From Desulfurococcales archaeon (GTDB lineage Archaea > Thermoproteota > Thermoprotei_A > Sulfolobales > WAQK01): DNA of 64,000 bases. A program made the translations under genes and the position numbers. The notes below the pieces were generated by a model, which saw only the letters and a program-made list of their open reading frames with translations, had not been told where the DNA came from and ran no database searches. Location: the NCBI GenBank assembly GCA_027083135.1, contig JALWQH010000052.1, forward strand, positions 1 to 64,000. Direction: 5' to 3'. Of the stretch, positions 44,408 through 53,350 are shown in pieces (position 1 is the first letter of the stretch; every line of letters starts with the position of its first letter).

Positions 44408-45310
44408 TTGGACAGCAAGGTTCTCGAGAAATACATTGAGGCTGGGAGAATAGCCTCAAGGGTGAGGGATGAAGCCCACCGTTACGTTAGGCCTGGAGCC
44501 AGGCTTCTAGACGTATGTGAGGCCATTGAGAACAGGATAAGGGATATGGGGGGGCAGCCTGCCTTCCCATGCAACATATCGGTAAACGAGGTCGCAGCGC
44601 ATTATTCCCCGCTGCCGATGGATAACTCCACTATTCCTCCAGGAGCAGTGGTTAAGATAGACCTAGGAGTTCATGTAGACGGCTATATCGCTGATACTGC
44701 TAGGACAGTTGTTCTAAGCCCGAGATACGAGGATCTAGCCGAGGCTTCCCGCAGAGCATTGAATAGGGCCTTAGAGATGGTTTCAGACGGGGTGAGATTC
44801 AGGGATGTCGGCAGGGTTATAGAGGAAACCATAAAGTCAATGGGTTTCAAACCCATACGCAACCTCACAGGCCACAGCCTGGATAGGTATATCATTCATG
44901 CTGGTGAATCGATACCCAACGTATATGAGAGGCTTGTGATGGGGAGGTTCCGTGCAGGAAGGGCTTACGCCATAGAGCCCTTCGCAACTAATGGCCTGGG
45001 ATTCGTGGTTAACGACAGGTATGTGGGCATATATTCTCTGGCCAAGGCTAGGGTTAAAGGAGTGTCAAGCTTTGATAGAGAGGTATTCGAGGCTGTGAAA
45101 AACAGGTTTAGAACCCTGCCATTCACTCCTAGATGGCTTCTGGATCTCGGTGAACCACGAGATGTTGTGAGGAGTGTTGAGAGGCTTGCCTCTAGGAAGG
45201 CTTTCCACAGGTATCCAATACTGGTTGAGGCTGGGGGAGGAATGGTTGCTCAGTTCGAGCATACATTAGTGGTTCTGAGAGATGAGGTTATAATAACCAC
45301 GAAATCCTGA
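44408..45310 (+). CDS. map: methionine aminopeptidase type II
   Basis: GGQPAFPCNISVNEVAAHYSP, VKIDLGVHVDGYIADTARTV, NLTGHSLDRYIIHAGESIPN. Confidence 0.94.
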   Translation: MDSKVLEKYIEAGRIASRVRDEAHRYVRPGARLLDVCEAIENRIRDMGGQPAFPCNISVNEVAAHYSPLPMDNSTIPPGAVVKIDLGVHVDGYIADTARTVVLSPRYEDLAEASRRALNRALEMVSDGVRFRDVGRVIEETIKSMGFKPIRNLTGHSLDRYIIHAGESIPNVYERLVMGRFRAGRAYAIEPFATNGLGFVVNDRYVGIYSLAKARVKGVSSFDREVFEAVKNRFRTLPFTPRWLLDLGEPRDVVRSVERLASRKAFHRYPILVEAGGGMVAQFEHTLVVLRDEVIITTKS

Positions 45311-45357
45311 TTAACCGGGGTATACGGGTTAGCCTTAGGGAAAGTAGGGTGTAGCAT

Positions 45358-46455
45358 GTGCCGGCAGGAGCCGCTGACTGGATAACGGCTATATCGAACC
45401 TGGCCTTCATGATCATATTCCTCCTCATATTCCTTGGATTCAACCAGAAGTTCCAGGTTTACATATGGGGGAGGAATATCAGGGCCAGGCTAGCCATACT
45501 TGAACGCTACGCTAAGGAGTCGCGGGAGAAGGCTGAAAAAATGTTCAGCCAGGCTGGAGCAGAGAAGCCTAAGGAGGCTATGGATAAACTTGTAGAATAC
45601 TTTGTGATAGAGCCTGTATCACTGGAGCCTACGGATATTATTAGGAGACTTGAACATGTCCTGAACATCAGGGAAAAGCGGTTTAAAGGCGTGGTGGAGC
45701 GCTTCGCCCCTAAGGCCTCGGAGGTTGAGCGGAGCATAATAGAGACTGCCGCTGAGATAAGCGCAGCCCTCAACTTCCTCTACAAGATTGTGAGACACTA
45801 CCTCCTCTTCGGCGAGAAGACGAACAACTGGGTTCTAATAATGCAGCTTGAACTCATAATGCCGCAGCTTGTGAAGATGGCTGAAACGTACTTCAAAGCC
45901 ATGGATACATTTATTGAGGGAAAGCCTGTTGGAGACGGGCTGGGCCCCCTAGTTGCATACCGCCTCATAGGGACAGGTAATGCTAGGAGCATAGCCGAGG
46001 ACACTGTTATGGCTGAAATAGGCTTCGAGGGCCGCAAGCTAATAGTTGTTAAGGCTAAGGGGCCTGGAAGCAGTGTTGGGAAGCCAGGCGAGGCTGTTGC
46101 AAAGATTGCTGAGAGGCTTGGAGGAGACTTATCCATGATAATAACGGTTGATGCTGCCCTTAAGCTCGAGGGAGAGGAGACTGGAAGCATAGCTGAGGGC
46201 AGTGGGGCCGCAATAGGTGATCCCGGGCCTGAGAAAATAAAAATCGAGAGGGCTGCAGCCAGGTATAATATCCCTCTAAGAGCCATAGTGGTTAAGATGG
46301 CTATGGAGGAAGCCATCCAGGAGATGAAGGAGGAGGTTGTGAAGGCTGCTGACAAGGTTGTAGACATGATCAAGGACATAATATTAAGTGAGACCAGGGA
46401 AGGCGACAGGATATTGATAGCGGGAATAGGCAACACTATTGGAATAGCTCAGTGA
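45358..46455 (+). CDS. DUF1512-family membrane-anchored protein
   Basis: N-terminal TM plus conserved soluble region resembling DUF1512. Confidence 0.7.
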   Translation: MPAGAADWITAISNLAFMIIFLLIFLGFNQKFQVYIWGRNIRARLAILERYAKESREKAEKMFSQAGAEKPKEAMDKLVEYFVIEPVSLEPTDIIRRLEHVLNIREKRFKGVVERFAPKASEVERSIIETAAEISAALNFLYKIVRHYLLFGEKTNNWVLIMQLELIMPQLVKMAETYFKAMDTFIEGKPVGDGLGPLVAYRLIGTGNARSIAEDTVMAEIGFEGRKLIVVKAKGPGSSVGKPGEAVAKIAERLGGDLSMIITVDAALKLEGEETGSIAEGSGAAIGDPGPEKIKIERAAARYNIPLRAIVVKMAMEEAIQEMKEEVVKAADKVVDMIKDIILSETREGDRILIAGIGNTIGIAQ

Positions 46456-46456
46456 G

Positions 46457-46756
46457 GTGACAGTGATGGGGGGGCAGGATGCATGGTGGTTCATGAGCCT
46501 CCTTGCACTCATATTCCTCGCTGCCGCGAGCCTCACACCCCTTCTAACACCGAGAAAGAAGGAGGAAAAATGGAAGAGTATAACGAGGGTTAAATGCATG
46601 TCATGCGGCTACACTGAGGAGAGAGACTTCACCAAGGGAGACTATGTGGGTAAAATAGTTGGTAAGTGCCCTAAATGCGGAGGACAGCTAGTAGTTGATG
46701 CGATATTCAGGCGTAAGGAGGAGCCCTCTAAGGCTGACAGGCAAGGCAAGCTTTAA
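46457..46756 (+). CDS. small TM/zinc-ribbon protein
   Basis: TM segment, then CMSCGYTEERDF...GKCPKCGGQL. Confidence 0.75.
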   Translation: MTVMGGQDAWWFMSLLALIFLAAASLTPLLTPRKKEEKWKSITRVKCMSCGYTEERDFTKGDYVGKIVGKCPKCGGQLVVDAIFRRKEEPSKADRQGKL

Positions 46757-46783
46757 TAACCATACAGCATTCCAGAGGATTTC

Positions 46784-46912
46784 GGCCCGACCCGGCCATA
46801 GCGGCCGGGCAACACCCGGACTCGTATCGATCCCGGAAGTTAAGCCGGCCGCGTTGGGGCTCCCCGTATGGTCCGAGAGGCCATGCAGGGGCCCCAAGCC
46901 GGGATCGGGCCA
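46784..46912 (+). rRNA. rrf: 5S ribosomal RNA
   Basis: Terminal helix GGCCCGA...TCGGGCC; 5S core CACCCGGACTCGTATCGATCCCGGAAGTTAAGCCGGCC...GGTCCGAGAGGCC. Confidence 0.95.
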
Positions 46913-46961
46913 CAAAGCCGTTATCCACGCCTTAAAGATCAGCTTCCTATAGGAGTAGGCT

Positions 46962-47900
46962 TCACTGCCATGAAGATGATAGTTCTATCATTTTCTCCAG
47001 CAGCATTACTCCGTTCTGCATGCTCACCTTTATTGATTCTGGGCTCCAAGGCGAGCCTGTTAGGCCGCTATCAGATATTACAGCTATTTTTATGAATGGT
47101 ATGCCTAGCCTGTAGCATGTTAGGCCGAAGCCGTAGGCCTCCATCTCCTCAGCATCTGTTCCAAGCTCCTCATGTATTCTTTCAATATAGGTGCTGTTAG
47201 CAGTCCATATGTCGGCTGAGGCTATGGTTCCGTTAAGCCATACTTTAGGCTTGTATGGCTTCTTTGATCCTATTAGATCTGCTGGTGTTTCTGGAAGCTT
47301 TATGGCCTCTGCGGCTCTTGAAGCTAGGCTTAATAGTTTTGCTGAGCAGTTGAGGTATAGGAATTTCATCCAAGTGGTGTTTGGAAACGTTATGCCTAGC
47401 CTCATGTATCTCCACTTAGTATAGCTTGTATACATCCTGTTGCCATAGGGAATTATTCTAGCAGCAACTATGACGTCGCCTGTATCATGGTTAAATGCGT
47501 GGCTTCCAGAAGTACCTATATCGACAAACCATGTCACATTGAATAGAATGTGAGTCGCCTCCACAGCTCCTGCAGCAGCCTCCTCCCCTATTCCTGAGAT
47601 AACCAGTACTACAGGCTTGCCCGCCATTATACCAGTAGTGAAATTGTAGCCGAGGGCTGCGAAACTCCTCTTATTAGTAATCCTGCTTAGAACATATTTT
47701 GCCTCAGAGGGCATGGCTACAAGGATGCCTACTCTAGGAGTATTATCGTAGAGTGCCACGAATTCTGCATTGCCTCCCAGCACCTTCTCGGCGCCCCTAG
47801 TGTTCACGCCGTACTTGTAGCCTGCATAGAAGAAGCCTATAACAATAACCACTATAAATAGGGATAAATAGAGCCTCCTACCCCTCACATCCCCCACCAT
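46962..47900 (-). CDS. membrane-anchored nucleoside phosphorylase/permease-like protein
   Basis: N-terminal TM (LYLSLFIVVIVIGFFYAGYKYG) then PNP/UDP-like VGILVAMPSEAKYVL, VLVISGIGEEAAAGAVEATHIL, EELGTDAEEMEAYGFGLTCYRLGIPFIKIAVISD. Confidence 0.78.
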   Translation of the reverse strand: MVGDVRGRRLYLSLFIVVIVIGFFYAGYKYGVNTRGAEKVLGGNAEFVALYDNTPRVGILVAMPSEAKYVLSRITNKRSFAALGYNFTTGIMAGKPVVLVISGIGEEAAAGAVEATHILFNVTWFVDIGTSGSHAFNHDTGDVIVAARIIPYGNRMYTSYTKWRYMRLGITFPNTTWMKFLYLNCSAKLLSLASRAAEAIKLPETPADLIGSKKPYKPKVWLNGTIASADIWTANSTYIERIHEELGTDAEEMEAYGFGLTCYRLGIPFIKIAVISDSGLTGSPWSPESIKVSMQNGVMLLEKMIELSSSWQ

Positions 47901-48038
47901 GCTTCACACTTAACACACATATAATTAAAGATTACTTTGAATACATGTTTAAAATTTACATATATGATTAAACATCCATACCAGCCGTTGGGGTAAGATA
48001 TTATTCCGTGGGGCTTACAGTGTGACTGGCGCTGGACT

Positions 48039-49622
48039 TTGAGGGTTGTAGGCCTAGTTAATGGGAGAATATACATATCATATAGGCCGCTTAGAAAGGC
48101 TGAGGGGCTGGTCTTCTCCTCGGGGAGAATACTGTATGTAGGCTCATCTGAGAAGGCCGGAGATATTGCGAGGAGCCTTGGAGGAGTTGTAAGGGATCTT
48201 GAGGGCAGGGTGGTTACGCCTGGCTTCATAGATGTGCATATGCATGCTGATGGCCTAGGCCTAGCCTTAAGATCACTGGATCTCAGGGGTGTTCGCTCCA
48301 TAGCTGAGCTAAGGGAGAGGCTTAGAAAATATTATGAGGAGCATGGCGAGGCATCCTGGATTATTGGCAGAGGCTGGGATCAAGAGTTATTCGCTGAGAA
48401 AAGGTGGCCTACCCGCTGGGATCTAGATGACATTGCTCCAGACAAGCCTGTCCTGCTTGTCAGGGTATGCGGGCATGCAGCCGTAGCTAATACTAAGGCC
48501 CTAGAGGCTGCAGGACTACTCGAGAATCCTCCAGGCGACCTCGTGTTTAGGCGGGATGAGGAGGGCAGGCTTACAGGCCTAGTCGTAGAGCATGGTGTAG
48601 GATACTTGAGATCCAAGGTTGAATTCACTGATGAAGAGGCTGAGAGAATGCTGGAGGAGGCGATGATGCATGCAGCCTCTCTTGGAGTCACAACCCTCGG
48701 CTTTGTTTCCTGTAGTCCTAGGATGCTGGGCCTGCTTGAGAAGATTAGGCTTAGGCTAGGCAGACTGCCTGTGAGGATTAGAGTATACCTCTCCAAGGAT
48801 GCTGTCGAACCGCTCCTGAAGCTGGGTTTGAGGAGGGGGTTAGGCGGCCCATACCTTAAGATCATGGGGGTAAAGCTTTTCACTGATGGATCCCTGGGCG
48901 CCAGAACGGCCCTGCTCTCAGAGCCATACGAGGATGATCCTGCAACGAGCGGTGTAGCTGTAGTAGGAGAAGAGGAGCTTGAAAGCCTAGTAGAGAGGAT
49001 TAGCAGGGCGGGCCTACAGCTAGCCGTACACGCCATAGGAGATAAGGCCGTTGACATGGTTCTTAAAGCCTACTCAAAACTGGGGGAAGGAGTTGTTAGG
49101 ATGCGTCACAGAGTGGAGCATGCCTCCATACTGAGGCCAGAGCAGGTTAAACTCATGGCGGAGCTGGGAGCAGCCGCAGCGGTGCAGCCCCGCTTCGCAG
49201 TATCCGACTGGTGGGCTGTGCAGAGGCTGGGGGAGAGGAGAGCAGCCTGGATATACCCCTTCAAAACCATGCTTAAGGCAGGCATACCCCTAGGATTCTC
49301 AACGGATGCTCCTGTAGAGCCCCTTAACCCATGGGAAACAATCTATGCTGCTGTAACCAGAGGCGAGGCTGAGGGCGTAGAGCTAGCATCACTTACACCT
49401 CAGGAGAAACTGGAGATAGGTGAGGCGCTTGACGCCTACACTAGGGGATCAGCCTACCTCCTCCACGAGGAAGACATGATTGGAGAATTAAGGCCAGGCA
49501 TGTATGCCGACCTCGTAGTGCTGGATAAAGACCCCTTCGAGGTGGATGCAAATGAGCTTAGAAGAATCAAAGTGCTGGAAACAGTGGTGGGAGGAGAAAC
49601 CGTGTACAGAATTAATGGTTGA
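48039..49622 (+). CDS. amidohydrolase (YtcJ-like)
   Basis: VTPGFIDVHMHADGLG, LAVHAIGDKAVDMVL, RHRVEHASIL, GFSTDAPVEPLNPW. Confidence 0.9.
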   Translation: MRVVGLVNGRIYISYRPLRKAEGLVFSSGRILYVGSSEKAGDIARSLGGVVRDLEGRVVTPGFIDVHMHADGLGLALRSLDLRGVRSIAELRERLRKYYEEHGEASWIIGRGWDQELFAEKRWPTRWDLDDIAPDKPVLLVRVCGHAAVANTKALEAAGLLENPPGDLVFRRDEEGRLTGLVVEHGVGYLRSKVEFTDEEAERMLEEAMMHAASLGVTTLGFVSCSPRMLGLLEKIRLRLGRLPVRIRVYLSKDAVEPLLKLGLRRGLGGPYLKIMGVKLFTDGSLGARTALLSEPYEDDPATSGVAVVGEEELESLVERISRAGLQLAVHAIGDKAVDMVLKAYSKLGEGVVRMRHRVEHASILRPEQVKLMAELGAAAAVQPRFAVSDWWAVQRLGERRAAWIYPFKTMLKAGIPLGFSTDAPVEPLNPWETIYAAVTRGEAEGVELASLTPQEKLEIGEALDAYTRGSAYLLHEEDMIGELRPGMYADLVVLDKDPFEVDANELRRIKVLETVVGGETVYRING

Positions 49623-49825
49623 ATATTATCCTGCCACTATTTCTGATAATGGTTTTCTCTAAGTACATGGATTCTCATACTTCTCACAGGCATCGTGGAC
49701 TGCATCGAAGGAGACAAGGGTATTCAGCTCCTAAGAAGCAATAATCACGGGGAGATCAAGGGTTCAGTCGAATAACATATGAAGTCTTCCAGGGATCCCA
49801 TAACTTTAGGGCATGGAGATGTTAG

Positions 49826-49870
49826 GTTTGCTTGGTGGGGCCGCGGGGATTTGAACCCCGGACCACGGGG
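49826..49870. repeat. 45-bp direct repeat, displaced copy of the tRNA-Pro 3' half (att-like)
   Basis: gtttgcttggtggggccgcggggatttgaaccccggaccacgggg identical to 51084-51128; no 5' tRNA half attached. Confidence 0.95.
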
Positions 49871-50013
49871 CTCCAGCAATATGCCAGGTTCTATTCAGCA
49901 GGCATATAGCTGATATGCCAAGTTAGTAAAGTGATGTTCAACTAGTGTTGTCAAGTCAGCTATTAGCTAAAACTTGATATGCCACGACATGGCATTTATT
50001 ATCATGGGTACGT

Positions 50014-50415
50014 CTATGTAGTTCTGCTATGGGGTTGTCTCTCTATCTTCTCTTTTACGTACTTTAGCGCTTCCTTAAATGCTTCTTCAATTTCTCCAGG
50101 ATAATGGTATGGCTTTACTATATGATCGTGTTTTTCGTGGAAGTGATGAGGAAAAGTTGATATATGTCTATGTGCTTCATGTGGTGTATTATCCCATCGA
50201 TATATGGTACCATCTATGTGACGCCTCTCCCAATGTATGGCGTATCTATTAGGCAGTCTCCGCGAAATCCATACATCAATAAAGCTTTCATCGATGAAGT
50301 ATATTCTTAATTTACCATACACTATCTCTGTATCAATAACTATTTCTGGATATAAGCTGATAGCAAGCTCTCTAAGCCTCTCAAGTATCTCATCCATATT
50401 ATCGCTTTCACTCAC
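50014..50415 (-). CDS. TumE (DUF6516)-like toxin
   Basis: IYFIDESFIDVWISRRLPNRYAIHWERRHIDGTIYRWDNTPHEAHRHISTFPHHFHEKHDHIV. Confidence 0.82.
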   Translation of the reverse strand: MSESDNMDEILERLRELAISLYPEIVIDTEIVYGKLRIYFIDESFIDVWISRRLPNRYAIHWERRHIDGTIYRWDNTPHEAHRHISTFPHHFHEKHDHIVKPYHYPGEIEEAFKEALKYVKEKIERQPHSRTT

Positions 50416-50708
50416 TCCCTTGTGCCCTCCAATTCCTCTAAAAGGTTCTTTAACTTCTCCTCTCGGTCAAGTAAGTAATCGAGACGAGTAAGATCCTCAA
50501 AGACCTTTGTTTCCTCTAGTTCTCCTCGCCTAATCTTCTCGTCAAGTTCTTCAATACTCGATACACCGTATCGAGCCATAATGAGTTTAGATTCCGACTT
50601 AACATGTCTAAGCTCGGATAAAATATACTGGCGTAACGCTTCTCTTTCTAGTACATCCTCTTCAACGCCAAGTATCTTAGATGCCCTTTTATATAATAGA
50701 CTAGCCAA
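50412..50708 (-). CDS. predicted cognate antitoxin of TumE-like toxin
   Basis: 4-bp overlap with toxin gene; small charged helical protein with VSSIEELDEKIRRGE segment. Confidence 0.65.
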   Translation of the reverse strand: MASLLYKRASKILGVEEDVLEREALRQYILSELRHVKSESKLIMARYGVSSIEELDEKIRRGELEETKVFEDLTRLDYLLDREEKLKNLLEELEGTRE

Positions 50709-50818
50709 TTCCTAGCACCATCGTCTCTAATTATACTTTAAGATGCCAGCCCTCATAATTCTAACGCTAAGACTTTAAACCCTAACGATGCAACACATTG
50801 TAATAATCCACTAATGTA

Positions 50819-50956
50819 TTAAGCTTCTTCCACTATTACACTTATTGTCATGCTACTTATCTCGCTTGAGAACCCACCTATACCCTCTTTATCTCTGATT
50901 TTAATTTCTTCAATAAGCTCATAGAATTCTTTGAAAACATAACTATTCGAGCCTCC
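50819..50956 (-). pseudogene. possible degraded ORF remnant inside the element
   Basis: Open frame without a clear start: GGSNSYVFKEFYELIEEIKIRDKEGIGGFSSEISSMTISVIVEEA*. Confidence 0.25.
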
Positions 50957-51083
50957 TCACTTTCCTAAGTCTGTTTTATTGGAAAATCAAGACACAAGAG
51001 TTCATGTGCGATACGCCAGTCTAAAAATGTAGTATGCCAGGTCACCTAGCATCGATTAGAAGTATGGAGAAGCAAGTATATGT

Positions 51084-51128
51084 GTTTGCTTGGTGGGGCC
51101 GCGGGGATTTGAACCCCGGACCACGGGG
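51084..51128. repeat. 45-bp direct repeat, copy within the intact tRNA-Pro
   Basis: Identical to 49826-49870. Confidence 0.95.
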
Positions 51129-51168
51129 GCCCAAGCCCCGCATCCTGGCCAAGCTAGACGACGGCCCC
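51091..51168 (-). tRNA. tRNA-Pro(TGG), CCA encoded
   Basis: GGGGCCG acceptor; anticodon arm CGGGG-CTTGGGC-CCCCG; T arm CCGGGGTTCAAATCCCCG; 3' ACCA. Confidence 0.92.
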
Positions 51169-51182
51169 CATAATCTCTGAGG

Positions 51183-51575
51183 TTACCGGGCTTGGTTTTT
51201 AGTGTTGCTGGTTTCCCTCCTATGCCTATGCTTATAGTATATGTGTAGCGCTAGGGCCAGTGGGCTGTTTAATCTTAGGCCGCAGATGGGGCACTGAGTC
51301 TGCTCTCCGATCTCCTCAAGTATCTCCTGGATCTCCTTTGGCTCAACCTGCACTCCTTGAGGCTTGAGATCCGCTATATCTCCAGCTAGCTGCGATGTTC
51401 CTATTAGGTACCATTTCCTCTGTGTTCTAAGCTTTATCTCTTCTCCGGTGTATAGGTATATGACTATGTAGCTTCCCCTCGATCTATCTTCGAAGGACAC
51501 ATATTCGACGGGGATCCCTGCCTCTCTCAGCTCTCTTAGAAGCTCTGTGGCCATGGTGTCCCTATACGTGCTCAT
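51183..51575 (-). CDS. C2H2 zinc-finger protein, hypothetical
   Basis: CPICGLRLNSPLALALHIYYKHRHR. Confidence 0.65.
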   Translation of the reverse strand: MSTYRDTMATELLRELREAGIPVEYVSFEDRSRGSYIVIYLYTGEEIKLRTQRKWYLIGTSQLAGDIADLKPQGVQVEPKEIQEILEEIGEQTQCPICGLRLNSPLALALHIYYKHRHRRETSNTKNQAR

Positions 51576-51688
51576 AGCCTACACCCTGTTTCGGAGGCTG
51601 GGCTGAGGCTACGCATATATAAGTGCTGTGCTCCTAGAATAACTACCTTTTAATTTAGTGGGCCCTGCATTGTTCTCGGTGATATATT

Positions 51689-52768
51689 TTGCCTGCATAC
51701 AGGGATAGGAGAATCAAGGTTATTGGAAAGGCAGGTGTTAATGCCCTGGTTATAGGGTATCCAGCTAACATGAGGTATCTTGTAGGAGTGGGGCTTGAGA
51801 CCTATGAGAGGCCCTGCCTACTCCTGGCTAATAGGGATCACGCTATATTGCTTGCCCCTGAACTAGAGGCTGAGAGAGCTCGGAAAGCCTCCGTTAACGA
51901 CTTAATACTCTATGGAGATGACGATAATCCTTATCGAATAGTGGCTGAAGCCTTGGAGGACATGGTGCCCAGGAAAGGCGTGGTAGGCTTTGACGGATGG
52001 ATGCCCCTTAAACACTATATACGTATAGTGGAGAACCTGGATGTGAGGACAGTCTTGGTGGATGAGGCGCTGTATAGTGTTAGAGAGGTTAAAGATGAGG
52101 AGGAGATAAGGATTCTACGCCGATCTGCTGATCTCCTACAGGAGATCTTTGAGCGCATTCCAGGATTATTGGAGAAGGGTATAAGTGAAGCAGATCTGGC
52201 ATTTGAGCTTGCAAGAATTGCTGCTGGGAGGGGGGCAGAGGATGCCCATGCACTCGTCCAGTTCGCTGAGAACTCAGCTATACCTCATCACACGTATTCT
52301 GCGAGAACTCTGAGGCAAGGTGAACTCGTGTTGGTTGACATGGTTCTAAGCCTGAATGGATACTACTCAGATATAACCAGGATGTTCAGCCTCGGAGAGC
52401 CTCCTAGAGAAGCCGTCAAAATAGCTAGAATAGTGGGTGAGGCTAACAGGGCTGCACGGCTTAAAGCGTCACCAGGTGTTAAGGCAGGCATAGTTGACGA
52501 GGCGGCGCGCCGCGTGATAGATACGGCAGGATATGGGGATTATTTTACTCATCGTACAGGCCATGGACTGGGATTAGAGGTTCATGAAAGACCCTTCATA
52601 GCCCCTGGAAGCAGCGTGGTCTTATCTGAGGGAATGGTATTCACAGTGGAGCCAGGAATATATCTGACAGGACGCTTCGGGGTTAGAATAGAGGATGACG
52701 TGGTGGTCACGGAAAATGGTGTAGAGGTTCTGACAGGCAGGTTGCCTAGGAAAATAATTGCTGTCTAG
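51689..52768 (+). CDS. Xaa-Pro dipeptidase/aminopeptidase (M24)
   Basis: LVDMVLSLNGYYSDITRMFS, HRTGHGLGLEVHERPFIAPGS, GMVFTVEPGIYLTGRFGVRIEDDVVVT. Confidence 0.95.
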   Translation: MPAYRDRRIKVIGKAGVNALVIGYPANMRYLVGVGLETYERPCLLLANRDHAILLAPELEAERARKASVNDLILYGDDDNPYRIVAEALEDMVPRKGVVGFDGWMPLKHYIRIVENLDVRTVLVDEALYSVREVKDEEEIRILRRSADLLQEIFERIPGLLEKGISEADLAFELARIAAGRGAEDAHALVQFAENSAIPHHTYSARTLRQGELVLVDMVLSLNGYYSDITRMFSLGEPPREAVKIARIVGEANRAARLKASPGVKAGIVDEAARRVIDTAGYGDYFTHRTGHGLGLEVHERPFIAPGSSVVLSEGMVFTVEPGIYLTGRFGVRIEDDVVVTENGVEVLTGRLPRKIIAV

Positions 52769-53331
52769 GAGCCTGGCCTGGCCCAGGGCTTCTTATTAAA
52801 CATTATTTCAAGTGCTCTGAGAAAAGCATCCTCATCGTAGGCTTCATCAATTCTCCAAGGCTGCGGTTCAACCCTATAGCCTATCCTACTCCAGAAATAC
52901 TGCTTCACCTCGTCCTCAGGAGCTGTTATAAGCCACGAGAGTACTGATAATTGTCTTCCAATGCTTTCCACTGAAGCCTCTCCGAATATCCGTAGAAAAC
53001 CCAGCATTACTGAAGCATCTACGGGGGGCGGGGCTCTCAACCAGCTTCTAACCCAGAAGGTTTCATGAAGCCTGTGAACCCACATCTCCTTACCCTTCTT
53101 CACAGCAGGCCTTACAAAGGCCTCCCACAGTGCATCCTCAGCTACATGTGCGAGAACCCCTCCAATATAATTCTCAGGTAGTTTGAAAGCCTCGTAGAAT
53201 CCTCCCCCCACCAGGTACATCCTTCTATGAAGCACAGTCTTAGCAGGCTCCAAATCACAGGCAAAGGAGATTAAAGCATCTTTCTCACTCATAAATTTCT
53301 TTGTGAGAAGATAATGTAGGTATGTATGCAT
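52765..53331 (-). CDS. hypothetical protein
   Basis: Intact ORF; scattered His/Asp residues (HTYLHYLL, GGVLAHVAEDALWE) but no family recognised. Confidence 0.5.
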   Translation of the reverse strand: MHTYLHYLLTKKFMSEKDALISFACDLEPAKTVLHRRMYLVGGGFYEAFKLPENYIGGVLAHVAEDALWEAFVRPAVKKGKEMWVHRLHETFWVRSWLRAPPPVDASVMLGFLRIFGEASVESIGRQLSVLSWLITAPEDEVKQYFWSRIGYRVEPQPWRIDEAYDEDAFLRALEIMFNKKPWARPGS

Positions 53332-53350
53332 GAACCCTCAGCCTGTGCTT

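Larger units (their letters stand above)
49826..51128. mobile_element. tRNA-Pro-integrated mini-element with TumE-type toxin/antitoxin, no integrase visible
   Basis: 45-bp direct repeats at both ends, intact tRNA-Pro at one end and 3' fragment at the other; AT-rich interior. Confidence 0.8.

Noticed and set aside
46688-46952. Short ORFs on both strands over 46688-46952
   Set aside because: They overlap the 5S rRNA gene; GC-rich structured RNA gives spurious open frames.
47945-47975. ATGTTTAA/TTAAACAT inverted repeat upstream of the nucleoside phosphorylase-like gene
   Set aside because: Very AT-rich promoter sequence where 8-bp arms arise easily by chance; not strong enough alone.
49833-49870. 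Orphan tRNA 3' half as a possible split (trans-spliced) tRNA gene
   Set aside because: Identity with the intact tRNA-Pro extends beyond CCA into downstream flank, and no matching separate 5' half was found. Integration att duplication explains it better, though a small-RNA check would settle it.
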